Source: Aquibacillus kalidii
GTDB lineage: Bacteria > Bacillota > Bacilli > Bacillales > Amphibacillaceae
Length of the DNA: 64,000 bases
Assembly: GCF_014280935.1 (NCBI RefSeq)
Contig: NZ_JACLZI010000011.1
Location: 1-64,000 of the forward strand
Direction of reading: 5' to 3'
Shown here: piece after piece, positions 52,009-60,965 of the stretch
Layout of the letters: each line of letters starts with the position of its first letter
Position numbering within the stretch: the first letter of the stretch is position 1
Made by a program: the position numbers and the translations under genes
Notes under the pieces: generated by a model
Databases searched by the model: none
Seen by the model: the letters and a program-made list of their open reading frames with translations, nothing else
What the model was told of the DNA's origin: nothing

Positions 52009-53766
52009 ATGACAAAATCTTTTGATTTCCAAGGTATCGAAACAACACTACTTCACGGCGGACAACAACCAGATCCAACTACAGGTTCTCGCGCAGTTCC
52101 AATCTATCAAACTACTTCTTACGTATTTAGAGATACGGAGCATGCACAAAATCTTTTCGCTTTAGCAGAGCCTGGAAATATTTATTCTAGAATCATGAAC
52201 CCTACAGTCGATGCATTTGAACAAAGGGTAGCACAACTAGAAGATGGTGTTGCCGCTGTAGCTACTTCCTCAGGAATGGCCGCTATTACTTTATCCATCT
52301 TGAATTTAGCCGGCTCAGGTGATGAAATTATTGCAGATAGTAATCTTTACGGTGGTACATATAATCTATTTTCTACTACACTACCTAAATACGGGATTAA
52401 AGTTACGTTTGTTGATGGTACCGATCCAGAAAATTACCGCAAAGCGATTACACCAAAAACAAAAGCACTCTATGGGGAAATCATCACGAACCCTAGCTTA
52501 AATGTTTTTGATGTTGAAGCAGTAGCAGATATTGCACATGAAAATGAAATTCCATTAATCATTGATAGTACGTTTGCCAGTCCTTATGTGTGCAAGCCAA
52601 TTACTTGGGGTGCTGACATTGTTATCCATTCCGCCACTAAGTGGATCGGTGGGCACGGAACCTCAATTGGAGGTATTGTTGTCGATGGCGGCCGTTTCAA
52701 TTGGAATAATGAGAAGTTCCCTGGTTTTACAGAACCAGATCATAGTTATCATGGTATCCATTATGGAACCGATGTTGGTCCTGCTGCATTTGCAACGAAA
52801 TTACGTGTTCAATTATTGCGTGATATTGGTGCATGCTTAAGTCCACAAAATGCATTTAACCTACTACAAGGCTTAGAAACACTAAATTTAAGAATTGAAC
52901 GTCACAGTGAAAATACGAAAGCTGTAGTAAGTTACTTACAAAACCATCCCCAAGTAGAATGGGTATCTTATCCTGGGCTAGAAGAGCATCCAGCACATAA
53001 ATTGGCGAAGAAATACTTACAAAATAGTGATGGTTCGATTGTTGTATTCGGCATTAAAGGCGGACGTGAAGCTGGTAGAAACATTATCGATAATATTACG
53101 CTTTGGTCTCACGTTGCCAATGTTGGTGATGCAAAATCACTAATTATCCATCCAGCCTCCACTACGCATCAACAGCTTTCTAAAGAAGAACTAAAGCTAA
53201 GTGGGGTAACAGAAGAATTAATTCGTTTATCTATCGGATTGGAAAATGCATCAGACATTATCAAAGACTTGGATCAAGCGATTGCCAAAGCTACTAATAC
53301 AGAACCCACAATAAAAATAACGCAGGAACAAGCGATTAAATGGGCGCTTAGCTCTCCGTTCGCAAGAGAGAATGGGCAACTTAGACAGAAAACAATTGCT
53401 GTTGTTGGCCTTGTTAACAACCCTATTGATCAAGATTACCAAGCATTGGAGAAGTTGCAAAAACTCGGTTATAAGCTAGCGCCAATTAGTACAACAGAAG
53501 ACGAGATTCTAAATGAAAAAGCTTACCCAGCGATTTCAGCAATACCAAGCGAAGTAGATATCTTATATGTGCTAGACCCTGAACAGGTTGCGAACTTGGA
53601 TGAAAATCAGACGAAGCTTATCTGGTTCCAATCTTCAAAGGATTATTCAGACCTTAAGGAAAAAGCGAATGCATACCAAATTACTGTTATTGAAAATTTA
53701 AATCCGTTTGATGAAGCAAATCGCCTACGAAGCAGTTCTGAAACGCAAGATGTTGTTTATAGCTAA
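52009..53766 (+). CDS. metY: O-acetylhomoserine sulfhydrylase MetY with extra C-terminal domain
   Basis: A PLP enzyme that makes homocysteine from O-acetylhomoserine and sulfide. The first 425 residues are a full MetY: YSRIMNPTVDAFEQRVA, SSGMAA, the PLP lysine K211 in IHSATKWIGGHGTSIGG, and the C-terminal HPASTTHQQLS. The protein then continues for about 150 residues, with TIAVVGLVNNPIDQDYQALE and VDILYVLDP, which has the pattern of a CoA-binding Rossmann domain. Normal MetY proteins end near residue 430. The S-box directly upstream fixes its regulation by SAM. GGAGG precedes the ATG. Confidence 0.92.
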   Translation: MTKSFDFQGIETTLLHGGQQPDPTTGSRAVPIYQTTSYVFRDTEHAQNLFALAEPGNIYSRIMNPTVDAFEQRVAQLEDGVAAVATSSGMAAITLSILNLAGSGDEIIADSNLYGGTYNLFSTTLPKYGIKVTFVDGTDPENYRKAITPKTKALYGEIITNPSLNVFDVEAVADIAHENEIPLIIDSTFASPYVCKPITWGADIVIHSATKWIGGHGTSIGGIVVDGGRFNWNNEKFPGFTEPDHSYHGIHYGTDVGPAAFATKLRVQLLRDIGACLSPQNAFNLLQGLETLNLRIERHSENTKAVVSYLQNHPQVEWVSYPGLEEHPAHKLAKKYLQNSDGSIVVFGIKGGREAGRNIIDNITLWSHVANVGDAKSLIIHPASTTHQQLSKEELKLSGVTEELIRLSIGLENASDIIKDLDQAIAKATNTEPTIKITQEQAIKWALSSPFARENGQLRQKTIAVVGLVNNPIDQDYQALEKLQKLGYKLAPISTTEDEILNEKAYPAISAIPSEVDILYVLDPEQVANLDENQTKLIWFQSSKDYSDLKEKANAYQITVIENLNPFDEANRLRSSSETQDVVYS

Positions 53767-53821
53767 GATGACCACAGTGGTTATCAATAGCACCAAAACA
53801 TGAACTATATGTATATATGTA

Positions 53822-53866
53822 AAAAAAAAGCGTACTTATCTTTTTTGATAAGTGCGCTTTTACCTC
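53822..53866 (+). terminator. Terminator of metY
   Basis: AAAAGCG.ACTTATC pairs with GATAAGT.CGCTTTT around a T loop. Confidence 0.85.
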
Positions 53867-54029
53867 TTTTCATGATGGGTGGAGAAGACTTCTAAATTAC
53901 CCTAAATTTCCGTTGTACGATAACTTCTTAAGGTGGTAAAATGGATTGAACTTATCCAAGACGTTTTATGGTAAATAGTTTAGGGAAGTATATAATGATA
54001 TTATAACAAATGGCAGGTGTGGTGTAGAC

Positions 54030-54950
54030 GTGCAGGTTAAAAAAGCAATGTTCATTATTGCTGGTCTGCTCCTGGTTGGTTTCCTTATTTATATTTTTCT
54101 TCCAATATCAAATGATACTAGTACAGAAAAAACTCCATCCTCCATACTAAAAGAACAGATTGAGGAAAATCTTAATTCTGATACAAACGTCGCTGATGAG
54201 GAACAACAAGAAGAGACTGTCGATAGTGACAAACCATTAAGAGAAGAAATTAAGGACAAAGTGAAACAGGCGTTAGAAGGCGCAATTGGTTTGTTCGTAA
54301 ATCAAGACCTTGATATAGTTGCGATAGGTGATTCTTTGACACAAGGTGTTGGAGATGAGACAGACCACGGAGGTTACGTTGGAATTTTAAACAATACATT
54401 TGAAAACGTTGAACAAGATATCACAATAGAAAACTTTGGTAAACGAGGCAATAGGACGGACCAATTATTAAAGCGGTTAGACAAAGAAGAGATTTCTGAA
54501 TCAATACAAAAAGCAGATATCGTACTCATTACCATTGGTGCTAATGACATTATGAAAGTAGTCAAAAATAATTTTACGGACCTACGTCTAGAACAGTTTC
54601 AGACTGAGCGTGAAGACTACATTACTCGGCTTCATGACATTTTTGATAAAATTAATTCAATTAATCCTGACACCGAAATTTACTTTATTGGTTTTTACAA
54701 TCCATTTGAGAGATATTTCACTGAAATTGAGCAATTAGGTTTAATCATTGATAACTGGAATGACACGAGCAAGAAGGTGGCCGAGGAATATGATAACGTT
54801 CATTATATTCCTACAAAGGATCTATTTTCTAATTCCAATCAGGAGCTATTATCAGATGATAACTTCCACCCTAATACAAGTGGATACAAACTAATAGCAC
54901 AACGGGTATTGGAATACTTAAAGTCATCCATTGAAGAAGAAGCGGAATAA
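54030..54950 (+). CDS. ypmR: SGNH/GDSL-type esterase, membrane anchored (YpmR-like)
   Basis: A 306-residue SGNH hydrolase with an N-terminal membrane anchor (residues 5-24) and an acidic linker of about 60 residues. Catalytic blocks: Ser in IVAIGDSLTQGVGD, Gly in NFGKRGNRTDQ, Asn in ITIGANDIM, and Asp/His in DNFHPNTSGY. Acts at the outer face of the membrane on an unknown ester. It starts with GTG. ypmS follows 18 bases later, the same pair as in B. subtilis. Confidence 0.87.
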   Translation: MQVKKAMFIIAGLLLVGFLIYIFLPISNDTSTEKTPSSILKEQIEENLNSDTNVADEEQQEETVDSDKPLREEIKDKVKQALEGAIGLFVNQDLDIVAIGDSLTQGVGDETDHGGYVGILNNTFENVEQDITIENFGKRGNRTDQLLKRLDKEEISESIQKADIVLITIGANDIMKVVKNNFTDLRLEQFQTEREDYITRLHDIFDKINSINPDTEIYFIGFYNPFERYFTEIEQLGLIIDNWNDTSKKVAEEYDNVHYIPTKDLFSNSNQELLSDDNFHPNTSGYKLIAQRVLEYLKSSIEEEAE

Positions 54951-54968
54951 TAGTTAAGAAGGTGACTA

Positions 54969-55583
54969 ATGATGGAAGAACAGCAACGAAAAAAACTAAC
55001 ATGGAAGGTATGGTTTTTCACTTTATTAGGGATTAATGGATTTTTACTTTTACTATTTATTGCTGTACTTCTTTGGCCTGTTTCTAGATCTGATATGCCA
55101 GATAAAGAGTTTATCGAAGAAGAAGTCGGTGCTGAATTTACGATTCATTCAAGTAAGCAGAATTTAAATGAGTTAGTCAACGGCTATGTAGATAAATTTC
55201 TAAAGGATAAGGATAATAAATACACGGTTGACTTTGATGACGATGTCCATTTAATGGGGTCGATCGAGGCGTTTCAAACCGATGTTCCTATCTCGATAAC
55301 ATTAGACCCAGTTGTACAAGAAAATGGAGATATCATTTTAAATCCGACCGAGATGTCCCTAGGCTTGTTAAACTTACCGAAACAAAAGGTTCTAGAATAT
55401 ATAAAGAAAAAATTACCTACTCCAGAATGGGTAGTTATCAATCCAAAAAAAGAAAACATTTATATAGCAGTTACCCAAATGGAAGTAAAAAGTAACTTTA
55501 AGGTTAAGGTACAGCAATTTGATTTGAAGAACGACAATATCTCTTTTAGAATAAAGGTACCGAATAAGACTTTAGGGTTATAA
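54969..55583 (+). CDS. ypmS: DUF2140 family protein YpmS
   Basis: A 204-residue protein with one N-terminal helix (about 13-36, WKVWFFTLLGINGFLLLLFI) and an extracellular beta-rich domain. Family features are NELVNGYVDKFL, DDDVHLMGS and the ending SFRIKVPNKTLGL. Function is unknown. It starts with a weak GAAGGTG site and is co-transcribed with ypmR, with which it probably works at the cell surface. Confidence 0.87.
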   Translation: MMEEQQRKKLTWKVWFFTLLGINGFLLLLFIAVLLWPVSRSDMPDKEFIEEEVGAEFTIHSSKQNLNELVNGYVDKFLKDKDNKYTVDFDDDVHLMGSIEAFQTDVPISITLDPVVQENGDIILNPTEMSLGLLNLPKQKVLEYIKKKLPTPEWVVINPKKENIYIAVTQMEVKSNFKVKVQQFDLKNDNISFRIKVPNKTLGL

Positions 55584-55627
55584 GCTCGAAAGGGTGTATC
55601 GATATAACGATACACCCTTTCCCTTAT
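55581..55627 (+). terminator. Terminator after ypmS
   Basis: GAAAGGGTGTATCG pairs with CGATACACCCTTTC around ATATAA; T-rich on the right side. Confidence 0.8.
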
Positions 55628-56466
55628 TTTACATCTATCTCACCAATGTCCGTTACTACTTGAAGCTTTGGTCCATTGTTTCCCAATTCAACATATAGGT
55701 CATTACCAGTCGATCTACCTACACCTTCGAAATTAGATACTTCCACATCTCCTATATCACTCTTTAAGTCCAGTACCATATCCTTTGGCTTTTCAATAAT
55801 AGAAACAAGTACGTCACCTATATCAGACTTTAAATAGGTATCTTTTGAAAGTTTCAGTAGATTAAGCTCAATCTCACCCGTATCTGTTTCAACGTGATAA
55901 GCTCCTTGACCTTGTGTAACCTCCACATCTCCCACGTTAGAAATTAGCTTAGCGTTTTCACTTGTGACTTGATCAAGCTCAGTATCACCAACATCAGAGG
56001 TTGTGTACAAATCAGATACGTTTACATTTCCTATTTGAATATCTCCCACATCAGAAGTGACCTCGATTTGTTCATACACTTTTTCTGGAAGGGAAAGATA
56101 AAGATCAACTGAACCCGTATTTATAAAAGAACCAAGTGAAAAGTTAAACCCAAAGTTGCTTTCTTTTTGTGTTTTTAACGTAACATTTAATACCTTGTCG
56201 TTCTCTTTAACTTCGAATTCCATGTCATCTATTGGTTGTTTCGTCGTATTCAACTTCACTGTGATCTTATCCCCGTCACTAGGTAATACATGGAGATCCG
56301 CTACATCTACATTGACTATTATATTTTCAATATCCTTTGCATCTATTTCCTTCGTTTCGGTAACCTTTTCCCCTTTAGTAACCGTAATTAATTGTTTACC
56401 ATAGATGACGGAACCGATCACGCCTATAATCAAACATATAAACGCACTTAATGCTACCTTTTTCAT
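55624..56466 (-). CDS. DUF4097 beta-helix protein (LiaG-like)
   Basis: A 280-residue exported protein with one N-terminal membrane anchor (residues 4-22). The rest is a repetitive, probably right-handed beta structure: S(D/N)(V/I)GD-type turns occur at SDVGDIQIG, SDVGDTELD, SNVGDVEVT, SDIGDVLVS, SDIGDVEVS and TDIGEIDVK. This is the DUF4097 pattern seen in B. subtilis LiaG. It is the last gene of the lia operon, four bases after the DUF1700 gene. It may present a surface for protein interaction in envelope stress; this is inference. Confidence 0.85.
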   Translation of the reverse strand: MKKVALSAFICLIIGVIGSVIYGKQLITVTKGEKVTETKEIDAKDIENIIVNVDVADLHVLPSDGDKITVKLNTTKQPIDDMEFEVKENDKVLNVTLKTQKESNFGFNFSLGSFINTGSVDLYLSLPEKVYEQIEVTSDVGDIQIGNVNVSDLYTTSDVGDTELDQVTSENAKLISNVGDVEVTQGQGAYHVETDTGEIELNLLKLSKDTYLKSDIGDVLVSIIEKPKDMVLDLKSDIGDVEVSNFEGVGRSTGNDLYVELGNNGPKLQVVTDIGEIDVK

Positions 56467-56470
56467 AGAA

Positions 56471-57031
56471 TCACCCCTTTATGATTCGAGCGTTGAATTT
56501 AAAATATGCTGCAAAGCCTTTAAATAAGTACTTACCTACATAGACCATTGCAATGGTAAGAAGAACTCCTAAGCTACATAGAGTAAGAACAACAAAGAAC
56601 TCTGCCACCATATTGGTTACGGTACCGAAGACGATCGAACCAACCCAAGCAATTGGTGATAATGACAACGAAACACCTACTGCAAAAAATGAGATATAAA
56701 CTCCTATAATTCCTACCGCTGGACCTAATACAAATATTAGGTTAAAGAGAAACAAGGCACACCCTGCAATTATTGCCCGTGCAATATTCGTATCTGAATG
56801 AGATGCCCTAGGTCTTTCTGTTTGTGGGTGTGTTGCTTGGTAGTCTAGCAACACATCCCGGGCCATTACCTTCGGGCCGCCTAATTCCATAGCCACTTCA
56901 TTCTCGGTTTTACCATCTAAGTCACCAAGTACAAAATGCTCTTCCACTTCATGCAAAATTTCAACTCGATCTATTTTCGGTATTTTTCTTATATGGTAAT
57001 CTAGCTCTCTTATAAATGCCTTTTTATTCAT
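56471..57031 (-). CDS. DUF1700 (HAAS) membrane protein
   Basis: A 186-residue protein. The first 60 residues are the HAAS signature, with FIRELDYHIRKIPKIDRVEI and LGGPKVMARDVLLDYQ, usually encoded next to PadR or stress regulators. Three hydrophobic helices follow (about 82-103, 108-130, 138-170). It is placed between liaR and the DUF4097 gene with gaps of 17 and 4 bases. Its presence inside a lia operon is uncommon in B. subtilis-type arrangements. It may work as a membrane signalling partner. Confidence 0.82.
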   Translation of the reverse strand: MNKKAFIRELDYHIRKIPKIDRVEILHEVEEHFVLGDLDGKTENEVAMELGGPKVMARDVLLDYQATHPQTERPRASHSDTNIARAIIAGCALFLFNLIFVLGPAVGIIGVYISFFAVGVSLSLSPIAWVGSIVFGTVTNMVAEFFVVLTLCSLGVLLTIAMVYVGKYLFKGFAAYFKFNARIIKG

Positions 57032-57048
57032 TCGACTATCCTCCTTTT

Positions 57049-57684
57049 TTAATTTTCAATTAGAGAATTTTTGTAAGCATAGATAGCGGCCTGTGTTCTG
57101 TCTTGCACCTCTAATTTGCTTAAAATATTACTTACATGAACCTTTGTTGTTTTTAACGCAATAAACAATTCGTCAGCAATTTCTTGGTTTGTTTTCCCTT
57201 GTGCGATTAGCAACAATATTTCCATCTCTCGTGTCGTGAGAGATTCATGAAGAGCCAGATCGCGTTTTTTCCGCATTTTCGTTAACACTTTACTGGTAAC
57301 TTCCGCTTCGAAAACAGATTCACCATTGTACGTATCCCGAATCGCATTTGCAATTACACTAGCCTTGGAAGTTTTTAATATATAACTAGTTGCTCCAGCC
57401 TCCAATGCAGGATATACCTTATCATCGTCAATAAAACTGGTCACAATTAAAATCTTAGCTTCTGGCCAGGCTTCCACTATTTGCTTCGTCGCTTCAATAC
57501 CATCCATTTCGTCCATCACCAGGTCCATCAGAATAATATCCGGGCGCATTTCTAGCGCAAGCTCCACTGCCTTTTTTCCGTTTTCCGCTTCAGCAACTAC
57601 TTCAATATCCGCTTGTGTGGATAGAAAAGCACTTACTCCGATTCTTACCATTTCATGATCATCAACAAACAGTACCCTAATCAC
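57049..57684 (-). CDS. liaR: Response regulator LiaR
   Basis: A 211-residue NarL-type regulator. The receiver has [13 protein letters not shown], the phospho-acceptor Asp in [11 protein letters not shown], and the switch lysine in ILKTSKA. The LuxR-type DNA-binding end has [20 protein letters not shown]. The stretch [11 protein letters not shown] is identical to LiaR of B. subtilis. GTG 57684 is chosen: LiaR starts with M-IRVL and AAGGTG lies nine bases before it. The coding region overlaps the end of liaS by eight bases. It is the output of the cell-envelope stress system. Confidence 0.9.
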   Translation of the reverse strand: MIRVLFVDDHEMVRIGVSAFLSTQADIEVVAEAENGKKAVELALEMRPDIILMDLVMDEMDGIEATKQIVEAWPEAKILIVTSFIDDDKVYPALEAGATSYILKTSKASVIANAIRDTYNGESVFEAEVTSKVLTKMRKKRDLALHESLTTREMEILLLIAQGKTNQEIADELFIALKTTKVHVSNILSKLEVQDRTQAAIYAYKNSLIEN

Positions 57685-58732
57685 GGTTTTCATCACCTTC
57701 TGTTTCAATAATTGGAACGCGAACTTCTAATCTGGTACCTTTATTCGGAATACTTATCATTCTAAAATCTGCACCTATTTCTGCTGCTCGTTCTCTCATA
57801 TTCATCAAACCATATGAGCTTGCCTGGTCTTCATCAACTTGAAATCCTACCCCATCATCAACAACCCGCAGTATGACAAAGTGGTCTCTTTCTATGAGAA
57901 GAACATCGAGTGCATGTGCTTTAGAATGCCTTAATGTATTGGAAACGGACTCCTGTAAAATTCTGAAAAGGTGATCCTCTACTCCTTTACTCATCTTTAC
58001 ATTTTCCATTTCCCAGGTTACTTCAATCGGAACCTTCATCTTTAGTTCCTCCAACAGCTGTTCCATTCCATCTTTTAACGATTTATCTTTTAAAGCAATT
58101 GGCCTTAAATGAAGGAGCAAAGCTCTCATTTCAAGCTGTGCTTGCTGAATCATTGCTTCAATTTGTCTTAGCTGCCTATTAAAAAGTTGATCAGTATCTG
58201 CATATGCTTCATTTACTGCCGAAACCATCATAGATGCTGCGAACAATTCTTGACTAACGGAGTCATGTAGCTCCCTTGCTAACCTATTTCGCTCTTCGGA
58301 AATTACCTTTTCAATCTGTTGCTCTTGATCCTCGACTCGCTCATTAATTAGTTTCTGCGTTCTCTTTTTCTGATCTAGAATATATGTTTGAACTTGATGT
58401 AGTTTTTCAGTAATGGGAGACAACTCCTCAAAGGAGGAAAGTTTTTCGGTGATAGGGGTAGTGTTTGCTTGCTGAACACTCTCGACTGCTTCTTCTAAAA
58501 GGGAGATGCGTTTGCTCCAAGTAACCGCTATAATCAGCCCAACCAACACTCCTATTAAAATATTTAAAATAGGTACTACTAAAATAAACGGAAGCTCCAA
58601 CACTGTTCTTTCCCATAATTCACTCCAGTAGTCGAAAGGAAACGCTAAAAACACGATTGCTAACAGTGTTATGGAAAATAGAAAGCTGATGATAATACTA
58701 AAGGTAATCGATCTTGTGATGACAGAACTCAT
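57677..58732 (-). CDS. liaS: Sensor histidine kinase LiaS
   Basis: A 351-residue NarX-type kinase with two N-terminal membrane helices and almost no extracellular part (intramembrane-sensing type), then a HAMP-like linker and coiled coil. The phospho-acceptor His is in [16 protein letters not shown], and the ATPase part has VVDDGVGF and [14 protein letters not shown]. It overlaps liaF by four bases (ATGA) and liaR by eight. Activation is known to be held back by LiaF in relatives. Confidence 0.92.
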   Translation of the reverse strand: MSSVITRSITFSIIISFLFSITLLAIVFLAFPFDYWSELWERTVLELPFILVVPILNILIGVLVGLIIAVTWSKRISLLEEAVESVQQANTTPITEKLSSFEELSPITEKLHQVQTYILDQKKRTQKLINERVEDQEQQIEKVISEERNRLARELHDSVSQELFAASMMVSAVNEAYADTDQLFNRQLRQIEAMIQQAQLEMRALLLHLRPIALKDKSLKDGMEQLLEELKMKVPIEVTWEMENVKMSKGVEDHLFRILQESVSNTLRHSKAHALDVLLIERDHFVILRVVDDGVGFQVDEDQASSYGLMNMRERAAEIGADFRMISIPNKGTRLEVRVPIIETEGDENRD

Positions 58733-59454
58733 CCTCTTTTCACCTCTACCTTCCCAACGAGCATCGAGGTGAAAATACGTACTTTTTGTTTGGATGTACT
58801 ATAATTAGGTGTTTCCATGTGTAGGACCTTATTCCATACATTCGCTTCCAAATAATTTAGAATTTGGATTGAACCGAAAACGACTGAATGATGCACACTC
58901 ACTTCCACATCATAAGGGACAAGAATTTGTACATTCCCAACTAAATTACGAATCACCATTACAGGATCATCTTTAGGAATCACGGTGTAGTTTAGATCGA
59001 CCACAATATCTCCTATTCCAGATTGGATATTAACATCACGCCATTCATAAGCCCGTTTTCTTGTTCGCTGTTGCCCAAACCATTTATTTGAAAACAAAAT
59101 ATCCTGGTGAATGACACCTTCATCGCTACTATTTTCTGAAAACTGTGGCTGATAGAATGTTGGTTCTTGCTTGGAGCGATACCACTTATAACAAAAGTAG
59201 ATTACTGCTGTCATAATTAAAAACCGGAAAGCAATTGTGTTGATTAACATGATAAATAGAGCAACAATGCTAATCCAAAACATGAATTTGCCCCGCGGTC
59301 GGTAATAGGAACGTTTGCCAAAAAATAGACCAGCTCCACATAGCGCTATTAAAAAGAGAAGAGCTGTATCAAGGAAGATCACTTCCACTAAAAATAGAAT
59401 AATAGTTGCCATTAACAATATATCTACGATGTTCATCTTATTACTATTTAACAT
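58729..59454 (-). CDS. liaF: LiaF, inhibitor of the LiaSR system
   Basis: A 241-residue protein with three to four N-terminal membrane helices (about residues 8-105) followed by a cytoplasmic beta-rich domain with GDIVVDLNYTVIPKDDPVMV and VQILVPYDVEVSVHHSVVFG, the LiaF/VraT pattern. It keeps LiaS inactive without stress. AGAGGAG precedes the ATG. Between liaH and liaF lies a long hairpin that may lower expression of the regulatory genes relative to liaH. Confidence 0.88.
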   Translation of the reverse strand: MLNSNKMNIVDILLMATIILFLVEVIFLDTALLFLIALCGAGLFFGKRSYYRPRGKFMFWISIVALFIMLINTIAFRFLIMTAVIYFCYKWYRSKQEPTFYQPQFSENSSDEGVIHQDILFSNKWFGQQRTRKRAYEWRDVNIQSGIGDIVVDLNYTVIPKDDPVMVIRNLVGNVQILVPYDVEVSVHHSVVFGSIQILNYLEANVWNKVLHMETPNYSTSKQKVRIFTSMLVGKVEVKRG

Positions 59455-59481
59455 AGGCTTCTCCTCTTTACATTCAGTGTT

Positions 59482-59518
59482 TATTAGGACTAGAGGTCAA
59501 CTGCCTCTAGTCCCTAAT
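59482..59518 (-). terminator. Hairpin between liaH and liaF, probable partial terminator
   Basis: ATTAG.GACTAGAGG pairs with CCTCTAGTC.CTAAT in a 15-bp stem, with no good T-run. In B. subtilis a terminator after liaH separates highly expressed liaIH from the regulatory genes; here it may do likewise by stopping or processing. Confidence 0.6.
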
Positions 59519-59532
59519 AGCTTACCATGAAT

Positions 59533-60162
59533 CTATTTCGAAGTAGAAACACTTTTTTCCAATTCAGCAAACCTTGCATCAAGTGTGTGGAGTCTGTAGT
59601 CTGATTGCACTTGATTTTCAATTCGTTCAATGTAGCTTTCTAGCTCACTAAATTTTGCCGCACTCTTTGACGCGATATCCGCGTGAAGCACCTTATTCAT
59701 CCCTTTATGCGCTCTAGCGATATTTTCCCGGTTTTTCAGCTCCATACGTTTAACATAAAGATCCTTCAATTTATGCTTCATTTGCACATATTTAGCTTCA
59801 AGCGCTTCTAGTTCCTTAATTGTTTTATCATTGATTTCGTTTAGACGACTAACACGTGCTTCAAATAATTGTTGTTCCTGAGAGGCTTGTTCATGCAACT
59901 CTGTTTCATTGGCTTCTATTGCCAGGTTAGCCTGACGCGTTCTTTTTTCCAGCATCATTTTTGCTTGATTTAATTCCTTGGAAATTTCTTGCTTAATAAC
60001 ATATTGTTTTTCAACTAAATGCTTCATACGACGAACCTCTTGCTCACATTCCCTCACGTACTGGTTAACGTGTGAAATTGGGTTCCTTTGTTCCTTTTGA
60101 TCTAATAATTCATGAAAATCAGCCGCTACCGTGTCTTTAATTCTTGTAAATAAGTTTGCCAT
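59533..60162 (-). CDS. liaH: PspA/IM30 family phage-shock protein LiaH
   Basis: A 209-residue helical coiled-coil protein of the PspA/IM30/Vipp1 family, which forms large rings on the membrane under envelope stress. Typical are FTRIKDTVAADFHELLDQKE at the start, NPISHVNQYVRECEQEV and KHKLKDLYVKRMELKNRENI in the middle. The C-terminal helix region is shorter than in PspA of enteric bacteria, as in LiaH. AAAGGAG precedes the ATG. The small membrane gene upstream takes the LiaI position. Confidence 0.9.
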   Translation of the reverse strand: MANLFTRIKDTVAADFHELLDQKEQRNPISHVNQYVRECEQEVRRMKHLVEKQYVIKQEISKELNQAKMMLEKRTRQANLAIEANETELHEQASQEQQLFEARVSRLNEINDKTIKELEALEAKYVQMKHKLKDLYVKRMELKNRENIARAHKGMNKVLHADIASKSAAKFSELESYIERIENQVQSDYRLHTLDARFAELEKSVSTSK

Positions 60163-60183
60163 TTGTTTAATCTCCTTTTATTA

Positions 60184-60504
60184 TTAAAATTTATCTGTTG
60201 CGAATAACTCATCTTCCATGTATCTATCTTTCTTGTCTTGTTTCCATTTTTTATAAGTATAGTAAAGCACCACAAAGGAGGCGACGCCGATTAAAGCTGG
60301 GATGTTAGAGAACGAAATCGCTAAGCTTATTAGTATGACTAATCCCCATAGTACCTTCCCCGAAACGGAGTATGCCAAGATGAACTTTTTTGTTGCGTAG
60401 TAAGCGATACAAATGCTTACAGCTAACATAATCATTGGTCCTAGGTTTGCCAAGGTGATAATCGCCGCGATGATTCCTAGTACTACTAGTAAAAATGTTT
60501 TCAT
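60184..60504 (-). CDS. Small membrane protein in the LiaI position
   Basis: A 106-residue protein with three to four membrane helices and a charged C-terminus (KKWKQDKKDRYMEDELF). It is first in the operon, 21 bases before liaH, with AAGGAGG upstream, so it most likely is the membrane anchor of LiaH, like LiaI. Sequence similarity to LiaI is not clear by eye. A promoter TTATCC, 17 bases, TATGAT can be drawn at about 60535-60565 on the minus strand. Confidence 0.78.
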   Translation of the reverse strand: MKTFLLVVLGIIAAIITLANLGPMIMLAVSICIAYYATKKFILAYSVSGKVLWGLVILISLAISFSNIPALIGVASFVVLYYTYKKWKQDKKDRYMEDELFATDKF

Positions 60505-60634
60505 GTTTTATTCCCTCCTTTCTTTCATGTTTCTATCATATCCTGAACCCTTGGTCTGGATAACGGGCTTGAGCTATATTTGTGACTAGGACTTGAGGCT
60601 TAGCGCCTAACTTTGAGTGAGGAAAGGTACTTTT

Positions 60635-60902
60635 ATGCAAGAACATTAGCGCAGAGCGACGGTTAGCGACGCAGGACTGGGACTCGAAACAAGTAAAACA
60701 CTTGTTTCTGCGTTGATTACTCCAAGTAGCGTGCGGTTACTCGTCCAACCGGAAACATTGGACTGGGCCATAGGAGATAAAGGCAACACAGTGAACGAAG
60801 TGATTCCAGAAATTCGACTGAGCGTAGAATTGTTATCGTACTGAGGCGAGGGAAGGTCTCGCTAGTCGCTGGCAACTAGGGTGGATGAGGCTGATTTTGC
60901 AT
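60635..60902. other. Structured GC-richer element, possible ncRNA or small mobile element
   Basis: A 268-nt segment bounded by ATGCAA (60635-60640) and TTGCAT (60897-60902). Stems seen: AAACAAGT/ACTTGTTT (60687-60694/60700-60707) inside CGCAG/CTGCG; GTCCAA/TTGGAC (60743-60748/60758-60763) inside CTCC/GGAG; AATTC/GAATT (60811-60815/60827-60831); CTAGT/ACTAG (60862-60866/60875-60879). The bases are richer in G and C than the surroundings and there is no reading frame. No family is assigned; the segment 60505-60634 holds the lia promoter region. Confidence 0.6.
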
Positions 60903-60930
60903 GTTATCCACATTTCACAGATTTTCTAAA

Positions 60931-60965
60931 CAATAAAAAAAACTTGGTTTGTTAGACCAAGTTAA
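60931..60965 (-). terminator. Terminator of the NlpC/P60-like gene
   Basis: AACTTGGT pairs with ACCAAGTT; on the minus strand eight T follow. It overlaps the coding end. Confidence 0.82.

Noticed and set aside
60635-60902. The structured element as RNase P RNA, tmRNA or SRP RNA.
   Set aside because: None of the conserved cores of these RNAs is present, and tmRNA would need a tRNA-like CCA end and a tag frame.
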